Source: Scatophagus argus (lineage: Eukaryota; Chordata; Actinopteri; Scatophagidae). From it: DNA of 64,000 nucleotides. Shown here piece by piece: positions 40,948-52,010 of the stretch (position 1 is the first letter of the stretch; each line of letters opens with the position of its first letter). A program made the position numbers and the translations under genes. The notes below the pieces were generated by a model. It did no database searches and was not told the DNA's origin. It saw only the letters and a list, made by a program, of their open reading frames with translations. The stretch covers positions 1,549,001 to 1,613,000 of the forward strand of contig NC_058512.1 in the NCBI RefSeq assembly GCF_020382885.2, written 5' to 3'.

Positions 40948-42055
40948 GTAAGGAGTGCATACAATGCTAACTCATCTCAAATACAGCACCGAGCTGTGTA
41001 ATAACTGTGTCATAGGTTACGTTACGGGATAACGGTATGTTTTTCTCCAAGGTTAGCGGCACACCTAGCATACTGAGCGATTTAGCTAACGGCAGGTCTG
41101 TTATGTAATGATGTTCAGCCTTGTAATGCACAGTTTAATCCGTGGATGATAGGTTTCCACTGCGATACTGCAGAGATTCAAAACGGAAACGTTAGATACG
41201 GATTTAGTACTTTTACCAGCTGACTTTGTGACCAGCTGCCTTTACGGGTGGGGGTATGCGAGTGGGGTGGGGGGCCAGACGGAGTGTGATGAACATAAAT
41301 TAACCAGTGAGTGTCTGTCTCACATATCTGTTTCTTGCTAGCTTGTTCGTGCAGCTCCCACAGCAGCTAGCTGTAGCTGCCTAACCCCCCTCGCCTCCTT
41401 CACTGGCCCATCTGTTGTCCTTTGTCCCCCCCAAAAAACGATGAAGGAAGTAGCGTCTTCCACCAGTCCCTCAGCATTGTTCACTGAGGAGTTGATCTGA
41501 TCCAGCTGTTCACACAGTGGACACATTAATTACACAGTAATTTAGCAGATCTGAACTGCAGCATCACCAGGATGAGGGCCCTTTTTCACAACGTTGAGAT
41601 ACACTGAGAACCTTTTGTTCTGATGCTTCAAAAACTGCTGGCTTAGCTTTGTCGTGTATTTGTGTTCATTTGTGCTCTTATATGGGATTTAAAATGTGCT
41701 TTTTTTTACCGGTGCAACCCCTGCTTGGCTATTTGGGTGCCCCGGTAGCTTCGTGGTTCGGCCGGATGCACAGCTCATGTATTGTTAGCTTCCCAGCTGC
41801 CTCTGAAGGAACAGCTTGTTCCCATCTGCTCACTGGGACACTTTGCTGTTTGATGAAATGACAGTTGCTGTAAGGTTTGGGTACATGAACAAACCTCATT
41901 GGTTTAGATGAGCTTTGCTGTTGGTGCACCATCAGCGCCTGTGCGGAAGAGTGAAAATGTGTGCTTCAGCCTGCTTTCTTGTTTGTTGTTTGACTTGTAA
42001 AATGTGTGGCTCAATCCGGGAGTCGGTGGCACTGATCCCATGTTATCGTCCCCAG
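40948..42055 (+). other. vdac3: vdac3 5' intron
   Basis: No coding exon or mobile element recognised. The right end is the acceptor ccccag just before the start codon at 42060. Confidence 0.45.
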
Positions 42056-42059
42056 CACA

Positions 42060-45000
42060 ATGGCTGTCCCTCCTTCATACTCAGACCTGGGCAAGGCTGC
42101 CAAGGATATATTCAGCAAGGGCTATGGTGAGTACACTTTTAGCCCAAAGAGTGAATTATTAACGTTAGGAATTCCTGAGACACAGAGTCAGTGAGTCTGA
42201 ATGTTAGACCGTGCAGGTGATCTGCATGAACATATTTAATATTAGTGGGTCTGCACACACTATTAATAAAAACTACTCCTTCAGATCTTCTTATATCCTC
42301 TGCATTTCTTTACTGCTTCTTCTGATCCCCACCAGGCTTTGGTGTTGTGAAGCTGGACCTGAAGACCAAATCACAAAGTGGAGTGGTGAGGACACTTTTG
42401 TCTTGCTTTCTGACCTGTTGTCCACCTCCCTGCCCTCCTTGTTAACCCTCCTCACCCCCTTTTCACTCTACTGAACCCTGTGACCCGGAGCTCCGAGGTT
42501 TCTAGGTTGTCGAGCTGGTGCTGATGCTTGGCTGAGCCTTCGCTCTGCTCTAGAGAAACACGACACGTCCATTTTTGTCTTGTGGCCTGTCTGTCTCTCT
42601 AACTGCTGCTCTGTCTCCATGCTGCTGCCTCCTGCACTGGACTGCTTGTGATCTAATGTAGATGGTAAGATCGGCGTCAGAGCTGACAGCTGTTAATTCA
42701 CATGACCACCATCTGAATGTTTGTTTTTTTGTCTTTGTAACGATCATTCATTCACACAGCGTGAATATCAGTGTGTTTTATTATTTGCTGTCCATGCTGT
42801 CCCATCACTCATTCAGCTTTAACTCTTTCCGGTGTTTTTTTCTTTCTTTGCGAGAAAGTTGAAGTTCTGTCTGATTTATCATAATTTTTCATTTTAGGGC
42901 TACATTTTAATTAGCAGTCTGCATTGCATTGTATTGCCTTGATTAATCAGTAAATCATTTGGGAAAAACTAAAAAGTCAAAGCACATGTCAAATAAATTT
43001 TTCCCGAAGACGGTTTCTGTCATTTTAGGTGATTTTTATCACACTGATGTTTGTTCAAGTGTTCATTTTTCTGATAAGTCTGGTTTTAATCAGCTATTTG
43101 ATGCTCTAGAAAGGGGCTTAAACGTCATGATTGACAGCTGAGCACCACTCCTGATTGGCTTAGACGGGTGTCTGGGTGGGAATTCGGTACCGCGGCTCCA
43201 CCTTCCAATCACTACTGCACAGACTGTGGCTCCAAATGATGTCACCAGAACAGGATGGCAGCGCTCGTATCAGGGATATTTTAGCTTCACCTTTGCACAG
43301 TGGGAGGAAGTGGAGATGCGTCGGCCATCTTTATTTATGTCAGCGGTTGCAGTTCTGGTCGTGCTGACACGTACCGAGTTGTTCATGAATCTAATCTCTG
43401 ACTGTCAGCAGCTGCTCACCAGACTCCATCCATCCATCCATTTTCTATACCGCTTATCCGTCAGGGTCGCGGGGGAGCTGGAGCCTATACCAGACTCAGT
43501 TTTGAAAAGTTGGAAATAAAGTGTGTGATTTGTGAGTTTCAGTGCGGGGTGTTTGTCCCACTGGATGTGTTTTCTCTCGTCTTTATTTTTTTAGTACTTT
43601 ATTGTGTGTTTTTCTGACTATCAGAGAGACACAGACACAGGAAACGACCTGCTGCAGAGGAAGTTGTGCTTCTGCTTCTTGCTTTTCAGGATTCCGTGTA
43701 TTTCTACATGGATCAGCTGTTTAGATTAGATTAGATTCAACTTTATTGTCATTACACATGCACAAGTACAATGGAACGAAATGCAGTTTGGCATCTAACC
43801 AGAAGTGCAATAAGCAGTAAGTGCCAGATATACAGTAATTTACAGTATGTACAGGGTATGTACAGGTGTCTATGCTACAGATATACTACAAACATGATGC
43901 ACAGGTAGTTGTCATAATATACAGAGATTCTAAGTACTATGAACATACTATACAGATGGATATGTGCTTAAATGTGCATCCAGTGATTGCGGAAACTATA
44001 ACACAATTTACAAATGATATTTACAGATGTTAAATTAACTATAAATCACTAGTGCAATGGACAGTATGGTGTGTACAGCGATAGGCAGTAGGCTAACTAT
44101 ATTAACAGTGAGGTAGAGGAACTAGTGCAACACTCAGTACGTAGTACTCAGTTAGGATAGGGTGGAGTAGTGGAGTGTGGTGTAGGGTGAGGGTGTTAGT
44201 GGGGGGCTGAGTTCAGTAAGGAGACAGCCCTGGGGAAGAAGCTGTTGCTCAGCCTGCTGGTCCTGGCCTTGCGGCTCTTGAAGCGCCTGCCAGACTGCAA
44301 GAGTGCAAACAGACCACAAGCAGGGTGGGAGGAGTCCTTGAGGATGCTGCGACCTCGACGCAGACAGCGTTTCCTCTGGATGTCTTCAAGGGCTGGAAGT
44401 GGAGTCCCTGTGATGCGCTGGGCGGTTTTCACCACTCGCTGTAGCGCCTTGCGGTCTGCAGCCGAGCAGTTCCCATACCATACTGTGACACAGCTGGTCA
44501 GGATGCTTTCAATTGCACAGCGGTAAAAGTTCACCAGGATGGCTGAAGACAGATGGTGTTTCTTCAGTGTCCTCAGGAAAAAGAGGCGCTGGTGAGCCTT
44601 CTTCACAAGGCTGGAGGTGCCTTCAGCTGTTCTGTTAGAAATCACTGTTAGACGAGTTCTACGTGCACTACAGTCAACGAGCGTGAAGACAGTCAGATGT
44701 TTATTTCCAGATACGGTGAATATTAGAGGACTAAACTCGCTTGCGTTCACTCTTCCATGACTCCACGTTTAACAGCCAGTCAGTAGTTTACTCAGAAGTG
44801 AGCAGTAAAGAAGGAATTCAGAGCGAGCTTCACTTTTGTTCTGATGACTTAATGCCTTTCATTTTAATACAAATAAAAGGAAACTTTTGAAACCTCTAAA
44901 AGCTAAATTTTCGGTTAAGGCACATGTGCCCTAACTGCATCATAACTCAAATCACAGTATCAGTATTCACTAAACTTGTTGTGTTTTCCTGTCCATTTCC

Positions 45001-47053
45001 TGTCCTTCACGTGTCTCTGGTGTCTTTGCGTGGATTATGTTCGGGGTTGACTCGTCGTCTCCTGTGTCTGTCAGCCTCTGGTTTTCCTCATTTTATTTCA
45101 GTACAGTTTAATGTTTTTTTAATGTCTCTCTCTATCGCCTGCTGTTGTTTTGGATATGATAATCCAGACATTAGCTGATTGTGTCTCTGTTGTTGTTTGC
45201 CGTGTGGTTTTGCTACACTGATGGTTTGTCCTGCTGTCAGGAGTTCAACACGTCCGGCTCCAGTAACACGGACACGGGGAAGGCCTCAGGCAGCCTGGAG
45301 ACCAAATACAAGATGAAGGAGTTGGGCCTGAGCTTCAACCAGAAGTGGAACACAGACAACACGCTGGCTACCGAGGTCACCGTGGAGGACCAGGTACGCG
45401 TCGGCGTGCCGACATTCAAATCATAAAATGACTGTGTTTAAGTCTTAATAAAAACCGTTAACGAGTTTTACTTTACCTGCAGCTGACTCAAGGACTGAAG
45501 GTGGCCTTGGACACGTCTTTTGTACCAAACACAGGGTGAGTCTGCATTTATGTGACTGAATCGGTGGAGCCTCATGGGACAGCATTTAATGTTATGTAAG
45601 AAGAAGAAATGAAAGTCAGAGCAGCAGCTTCTCATGGCTGTTTTGTGTTAATAGTGAGCTGATGTTTGTTGAAGTTAAATGACAACATGATATGGAAGTA
45701 TGATGAATCTCTTATTTCCTTTATCTCATTTGAGGATATAGTTTAATTTTTTAAACAAGGTTCAGCCTCAGAGCATTCGTTAGGGACTACTTTCAGTGGC
45801 GGATTAATCCACGTTTGGTGCTTTTTGTTGTAGCTTGTCCTCGTTAGCACATAAATTCACTGTTAGCTTTGATCTTTTTTATGGGATTTTTTAAAACAAG
45901 AAAAATAAGCGGAGCGTCAGATTTGCCTTTTGGCATTAAAGATGAAATAACATGAAACGTTTTTCAGTAAGAAGAGCGGAAAGCTGAAGACGGGCTACAA
46001 GCGCGACTATGTGAACCTGGGCTGCGATGTTGACTTCGAGGGTCCCATCATCCACGCTGCCGCTGTGTTGGGCTACGAGGGCTGGCTGGCTGGCTACCAG
46101 ATGGCTTTTGACACGGCCAAGTCCAAACTGGTCCAGAACAACTTTGCTCTTGGGTACCGGGCCGGGGACTTCCAGCTGCACACCAATGTGTGAGTACTCC
46201 AGTCATTAGACACATCCGGTTCAGAGAAACTCTCTTTGAAAGCAGTCCGTAGTTCCAGGAAGAAAAGCAGGAAATAAAGGAAAGTCTGAAAAAACATCCA
46301 CAGGCTTGATTCGTCCTGCTCTTTGTTCCCTCATGTTAGGAGGGTTCTACTCAAATGTTGACCCTCTGGGGATCCAGGACCGTCTGCAGGGTTTTGTCCT
46401 TCATTTACGTTTCTGAGTCAGTGTCTTTTCTCTCGCAGTAACGATGGCACCGAGTTCGGTGGCTCCATCTACCAGAAGGTGAACGATGAGCTGGAGACAG
46501 CGGTCACTCTGGCGTGGACCGCTGGCAGTAACAACACTCGCTTCGGCATCGCTGCCAAATACAAGCTGGACAAAGACGCCTCTCTGTCTGTAAGTGGTCC
46601 GACTGCTGATTTACAGTCCTGATGTTAAAGTCTTACAAAACAAATCTGCTGTTTTGCTTCATGTTTGGCTTTTACCCCCCCAGGCCAAAGTGAACAACGC
46701 CAGTCTGATTGGAGTAGGCTACACCCAAAGCCTTCGGCCAGGTAGGCTCCCATCCCTAACGGGGTCCTTCTCAACCTGCAGTGCATGTTCTCTCACCACT
46801 AGGGGTGCTCTTTAGCAGGCCTGGAGGTTTTTACATAGTCGTTTCATTTGAAGACCTTTTCAATAACCTTGAATGGACAGAAAGTCACAGGAGTCACACA
46901 ACAACACAAACAAACATGAAGTCTCACTCTTAACTGTGTGAACCCTGTTTTATCTCTGCAGGTGTGAAGGTTACCCTCTCAGCCCTGATCGACGGGAAGA
47001 ACTTCAACGCCGGCGGACACAAAGTCGGCATGGGCTTCGAGCTGGAGGCATAA
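42060..47053 (+). CDS. vdac3: Voltage-dependent anion channel 3 (mitochondrial porin)
   Basis: A 19-strand beta-barrel of the outer mitochondrial membrane that passes ATP, ADP and metabolite anions. Eight coding exons: 42060-42126, 42336-42385, 45241-45393, 45483-45535, 45968-46189, 46439-46589, 46684-46741, 46962-47053. They give 281 aa (family about 283). The protein opens [18 protein letters not shown] (the gating helix) and carries the GLK motif (QGLKVALD) and the eukaryotic porin signature region near [10 protein letters not shown]. It is assigned to VDAC3, not VDAC1/2, because residue 73 is Gln ([11 protein letters not shown], Glu in VDAC1/2) and because [24 protein letters not shown] and SALIDGKNF match VDAC3. 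It has only one cysteine (C127), unlike cysteine-rich mammalian VDAC3. The segment CDVDFEGP is two residues shorter than CDMDFDIAGP of VDAC1. Intron 2 (42386-45240) holds several repeats. Confidence 0.95.
43080..43347. mobile_element. Degenerate MITE-like repeat in vdac3 intron 2
   Basis: The 3' part 'ttagcttcacctttgcacagtgggaggaag...gcgtcggccatctttatttatg' (43281-43340) recurs at 52030-52090 and partly at 63951-63990. The left part ('cattgacagctgag...ctgattggctt' type) fits a non-autonomous fish DNA element. The exact ends are not resolved. Confidence 0.5.
43426..43491 (+). repeat. Ubiquitous teleost repeat tail
   Basis: 'catccatccattttctatac...cgcttatccg...gggtcgcgggggagctgg' is a sequence found dispersed across many fish genomes as the end of a retrotransposon. 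Only this 66-bp part is present. Confidence 0.65.
43724..44637 (-). mobile_element. 5'-truncated LINE with C-terminal ORF2 remnant
   Basis: On the minus strand an open frame of about 145 codons (44196 to about 44630) encodes the post-polymerase C-terminus of a fish LINE ORF2, with motifs such as [34 protein letters not shown] and [16 protein letters not shown]. It is followed by a 3' UTR ending at 43724 in the characteristic tail (gacaataaagttgaatcta in the element's sense). The catalytic reverse-transcriptase boxes are absent, so it is immobile. It lies antisense in vdac3 intron 2. It probably belongs to the L2/Maui-like group, but the exact family is inference. Confidence 0.85.
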
Positions 47054-48199
47054 AAAGGAACAAAGAAGAAGAAAAAGAAAAAAGCCACATGACCACTCAC
47101 TCCTCTGGCCTCCCCCTCCCCCCACACAGTTCACCTCCCATCATGCAGCTGGGCTCCCCCACTGTCACACTCCCCTCCCATTCACACATCACGAGCGTTT
47201 CTGACAGTAATAGTCGAGTCTCAGCATCATGCTTAAACACCCCGGAGAGGAGTCGTGAGGTTGCGTGTTGATCCTGAAACTGACGGCGCCTAGTTTTTAT
47301 AGTTATTGAAGTGACATTATTTATTTCCTCGTAGCTCTTGGATGAAGTAGTCGGTGTGTGTAGCTCATTAAAGCTTCTGTGTTCAGCTTTTCGAAAGCAT
47401 GTAAGAAAGAAAACGTGTATGCAGAGCTGAAGGCTTATTTGCTTGGTTACAAACTGGTGCTGAGTGTCTGTCTTTTTGTTTTGAACACTTTTGGCTGTGT
47501 TGTTGGACTATTTAATCCACATAAACGTTTTGTTACAACACATTTTATGAACATACGACTGAATTATTGAAACTGAAGGATTCCTGCTTTGACTGAGGGA
47601 ATGAAGGAAGGGTATTTAAAAGGTGGCTTTACAGGAACAGTGGAAGTGTTTTCAGCTCAGATGCTCTTAGATGCTCTTTGTGACTTCTCATTTTGGTAGG
47701 TGAAATCAACGTAGTGGGATCTTCTGGTAGCTTATGTAGTTAGTTTGCATTTCTACAGTGTTGTTTTCATCTATCCGCCTGGTCCACACAGAAAGTGAGA
47801 ATATTTTGCATCTGCTCGTACGGTCTGGTAGGTATCTCGGCTGTTCAGTGGCACCAGACGTCTTAACTTGACGGCCAGCTGTTTCCTCATGTTGCTCGGG
47901 GACGGCGCTCATTGCTGTCGGCGCTCTCTTCTTGGAAACGACCTACGCTTCACTGTACATAAAATACAGCTGATTGTCCTCTCAGTGATTCCAGTTAAAG
48001 CACGTAATATGGTCATGTAAGAGGTTGTTGTGTCCCACATGGCCCTCCCTTTTCGTTTTTTTGGGTAGTCATGCATCAAAATGTTTTTTTTGTTTCATCT
48101 AATTTTGTTGTCATGATTATAAGGCTCATTGTTCTCTGTCACTTAGACACAGTACCTCATTTTTTTCCAATGTCAATTAAGGGAATTCTAATAATTAAA
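47054..48199 (+). other. vdac3: Presumed vdac3 3' UTR
   Basis: No further coding sequence. The first 40 nt after the stop are A/G-rich. The stretch ends at an ATTAAA (48194-48199) followed by an A-run, the best poly(A) signal candidate on this strand. Confidence 0.5.
48194..48199 (+). terminator. vdac3: Candidate poly(A) signal of vdac3
   Basis: ATTAAA about 1.14 kb past the vdac3 stop, followed by A-rich sequence and then a TGT-rich element (tgttgttgttg), as expected downstream of a cleavage site. Confidence 0.4.
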
Positions 48200-49436
48200 A
48201 AAAACAATGAAAAACAATGTTGTTGTTGTAATTCTTTTCTCATCTAAATATGGTGCATGAACTGAGTGTGAAAGCAGCGCCAGGAGAAAACCCTAACCTG
48301 CAAAACTGTTACCACCTTTCAGTCTTCCAGCCGATAGAGAGCAGCAATAGCGTTCATTTGTAGTCTGGTTTATTTTATTTCATTTTGGTCTCTATGTCCT
48401 CCTCGCTGAGCGAGCCATGTTCAACAGGTTTTTACAGCTTTTTCTCTGAAACTGGTGCTACGAGAGCAATGACAGTTAAAGCGAGTGTTGGACAGCTAAA
48501 CAATGAGCTTAAAGTCACGACAGGTCCATCAGATCGGTTCCTTGAAGAACAACGTCACACCCGAGTTTAAATGGTGTCTTTAATTTCAAGGTACTCACTA
48601 CACATTATAGTTTATGTTAGAATTATACACTAAATACAGTACATTATATTTATGATTCATAAAATCTCATCAGGTCAATAAAAATTAAACCTTCAAGCTA
48701 GTGCAAGTCAGTGCTGACTTTCAAGTTCAGGATATGCCGCTGCCGCTACTACCAGCTGATAGCAACTTAGCATTTGCTCGCTCAAGGCAGAATCAATTAC
48801 CTAAACATTCTTACAGTTTCTGCAATTTGGTTAAAATCAACAAGTCTGTAAGATTAAACATTAAAGATTAGGTGTAACTGACACTAGCATTAATAAAAGT
48901 GTGTTAGTAACAGATGCATTATAAATATCCTAGCTTCCCCTTATAAATGAATCAGTATTAGTTTACTCCTGTCATGTCTGACTGAGCTGCCTGATAAAAT
49001 AGTCACAAAGTAAAAGTGGATTAAATGGGCTAAAGGGTTCTGCTTCTTGTTGTCCTACAAACATGCTCAAAATAACATGCTGTTGTTTAGCATTTTGGCC
49101 ATGTTCAACATAATTTGGTGTGTTAGCATGCTAACATTTGCTAAGTAGCTTAAAACACAAAGTACAGTATTACTTTTGCTTATATTTAGTCATAAAACAA
49201 AGTACTACACAAAGCGAGATCCGATCGACCTCACAGAAGCAACGAGCATGACTAACAATCAGCAACGGTGTGCCCTTTACTGTCAACACTTTTCAACTGA
49301 GCTAAAACTGTTTGCAGCAGCAGATATCTCAAAATCTGATCAAATAAAACCTAAACTATTTGCACGGCTAGATAACCACTACCAACACAGGTTTTCATAA
49401 ACTTAACTGATCCATTAAGGACTGTTTGCACACCGT
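48200..49436. other. Convergent intergenic region, vdac3/tor4a
   Basis: No gene recognised between the two 3' ends. It holds a decayed dispersed repeat at about 49060-49205. Confidence 0.55.
49060..49205. repeat. Dispersed teleost repeat with 'gttagcatgctaacat' core
   Basis: The run 'gtgttagcatgctaacattt...gctaagtagc...aaacacaaagtaca' followed by 'tagtcataaaacaaagta' matches a common percomorph short repeat (palindromic gcatgc core). It is diverged and the ends are unclear. Confidence 0.5.
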
Positions 49437-49442
49437 TTTATT
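49437..49442 (-). terminator. tor4a: Candidate poly(A) signal of tor4a
   Basis: Plus-strand TTTATT is AATAAA in the tor4a sense, 223 nt past its stop codon. Confidence 0.4.
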
Positions 49443-49664
49443 TCTCCCAGACCTCTTCACAGGATTTGCGCCATTTCCCAAAACATAGCTGAACATCTTC
49501 AGCTTCCTTCTTCTTATTTCACTCTTTCAAAATGTCTCTAGAAAGCTTTGGCTCCGAGTTGTATCTTTCAAGTTTCATAACCATAAACATTTGTCCACTT
49601 CTCATGCACTGTTACTTCATGGTTTAAAGAATGTGAAACATCCAAACAATTCCTGCAGAGGATT

Positions 49665-52010
49665 TCACAGCAGATTGACCTTAGCCACCACTTGCTTGCA
49701 GCCTGTCTGGGAATATTCATGTCCCCCCACCTTGGGGTAATATTCAATCTCCCCCGCGAGGCGCTCTATGTTGGTAAGATCCGGGTAGAACCCCTCTCGA
49801 GACATTTCATCCAGGAAGCAATCCATCACGTGACCTTTCTGCAAAAGGCCCAGAGGTAAGATGTCCACCTCCGTCCACAGTCGATGAAGCTTCTCCAGAG
49901 TGCTGCGTAATATGGGAGTCAGCTCTTTTACAAGGTTACTATGACGACCAGATGCTGACACTGCCATAGAGGAGTTGTGCAGCATATGTTTGGTGATGTG
50001 TGCATGACCCAGATTGCTCAGGAACAGGTAGATAGCATTCAGGTACTCATTGGACTGTTTGGACGCCACAAGTTGCCACAGCACGTCCAGGATCTCTTTG
50101 TGCATGTGCTCGACCTCGTCGAAGATGAAGAGCGGGATCTTCTCCTCCTCCTCGGCTCGTTCGACCATGTCTGAGATGAGAGTGGACAGGTCGCGGGCGC
50201 AATGCAGAGTATCGGCCTCCTGGGGGCAGCGGTGGAGGACGTAATACTGCAACACCAGTGTCTCCCCCACTACGGAGCGGAAGTGTCCAGCCAGGAGGCG
50301 TCCCAGGTGGCTCTTGCCCACGCCGGTGGGGCCGTGCAGGGACACCACCAGGGGCTTGTTGTGGACGTAGGTGGACAGGTAGTCCTTCAGGTGGGACAGC
50401 AGACCCTCCACTGTTGCCTGCTGCCCAAACACCTCTCTCCTCAGTGTCTTCTCCAACCCCTCCAGGTCATACCTGAGAACGTGGTCATCCAGGTTCTCTA
50501 TGGCGTTGTACACCTGGGGGCAAACAGTGACACACATCAACATGGGACAACAGAGCTGTGTCCAAAATACTGAGTGTATATAAATAAACAACAAAAACCT
50601 TTTGCGATCGGTTGGCATGCAAACTGCACAGTTTTCGGAGGTTTTCCTGGAGCTGTTTCACCACCTTCACCAACACACCACAACTATTCTTTATCAGTTG
50701 TGAGCAGTTCCTCGTGGTTTTTCAGTATGAGCATGTTGTGAACAGGTTTTTTTTCTTATTAAATTAAGTAGCGGTGTGGATTTCTGACCTTAGTCTCAGA
50801 TAAAACAATACAGCCTACATAAAGACGTAAGAAGCAGCAGAGGGGACGCACTGAACTGTTATCTTCATATTTTCCAGGCGTGTCCTGCCCATCCATTCGT
50901 TTAATTTTGCAAATCGGCCCTGTAATCTGCACTGATCCTTTCTTTATAACTGCATTGCAAGGGGAAACTGGAAGTTAAACTGAAAATGTTCATGTTTGAA
51001 ACTGCAGAAACAACAATTTATAATGCGTTGACATATTTAGACATGACAATAAAGAGACAACACTCTCGATTGGATTAACTAACTAAGAGAGTGAGACTCC
51101 TCTGAATAGAGCCTGAAGAATAGGCAGTGACTCAGGACCCACCTGAGGCCTGAATGACAGCATCATTTATATTTTTAGTCTTCAGTGAATGAAAACTGAC
51201 AGGACGGAACATGTAGACAAACTGCTGAGTCTATATTTACACCCTGCATACTCACACAGCAGTACTAATACAAATAGAAGAGAGTAATAACTCCTCGCCC
51301 GCAGTAGTTAAAGAGTAACTGCAGATAGAGGAAGCTAACAGGAAATTATCATAAGCAAATTAGGAAAAATCTCATTGAAAGCTCGAGTAGATTTGGGCTC
51401 ATGTGACCAGACAGTCCAAGTCCTCTCAAAGCAGTGACCATCTTTTCTTTTCCACACATCATCCACAGCCCACGCAGGAGACAAAGTGTGGAAAAGTCTT
51501 CTCGGTTACAGTCACAGTTGTCTTTGGTTACCGTACCTGGACAAAGACGATGGCAAGGAGCAGGTAAAGGCAGTACTTGGCGCGGCTGTGGTCCTGCTTC
51601 GGTGGGGCCCTGCGCCCCACTCTGCTGGGAAACAACACCCGCTTCCTCTTTTTCCTCTTCTTCCTCTGAGGGGCGGGGGAAGACAGGGCGGGGAACGAGG
51701 TTGGGGTGAGTCTGTCAAAGGTGAAGATTTTGGGGCTGGTTCGTGCTGGGGCCCCTGTGAGGGTCCCTGCTCCCCCCAGTGCCAGGGCCAGCTCCTGACG
51801 CCGCTTCTTAATGGCCTGGTACTTCTGTTTGATGCGTATGACGGCGTGCAGAGACGAGGAGAAGCTGGACAGACTGGGAGCCGGATCCCTCTTGTCCATT
51901 TTGTCTCCTTCTCCTTCATCGTCCACCTCTGCTTCCAGCCCTTCGTCCAGCCCTTCGTCCATCTCCCCCTCCGTCTGAGATGCTGAGGTGCTGCTGTCTT
52001 GGTCACTCAT
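49665..52010 (-). CDS. tor4a: Torsin-4A, AAA+ ATPase
   Basis: A member of the torsin branch of AAA+ ATPases, which act in the ER lumen and nuclear-envelope space. The substrate of torsin-4A is not established. Two coding exons, transcript order 51537-52010 and 49665-50513, give 440 aa from the ATG at 52010. The N-terminal half is acidic, then basic (RKKRKKRKR), followed by a single hydrophobic segment (about 139-158, LYLLLAIVFVQ) consistent with a membrane anchor. The second exon encodes the AAA+ domain: Walker A GPTGVGKS (219-226), Walker B LFIFDE (286-291), a sensor-type FLSNLG, and the torsin-specific GCK motif (429-431). The anchor plus the long basic N-terminus separates TOR4A from TOR1-3, which carry cleaved signal peptides. 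A strong acceptor lies directly before the ATG at 52010. Translation may begin three codons earlier in an upstream exon (see 53520-53528). Confidence 0.95.
50514..51536 (-). other. tor4a: tor4a intron between coding exons
   Basis: 1023 bp bounded by GTAC... donor and ...CCAG acceptor in the minus sense. Nothing else recognised inside. Confidence 0.8.

Noticed and set aside
44196-44750. 184-codon minus-strand frame as a host gene
   Set aside because: The sequence is the C-terminal part of a LINE ORF2 and is followed by the element's own 3' tail, so it is annotated as a mobile element.
51512-52006. 164-codon minus-strand frame overlapping tor4a
   Set aside because: It is an out-of-frame shadow of the tor4a N-terminal exon, which has the family match and correct splice phase.
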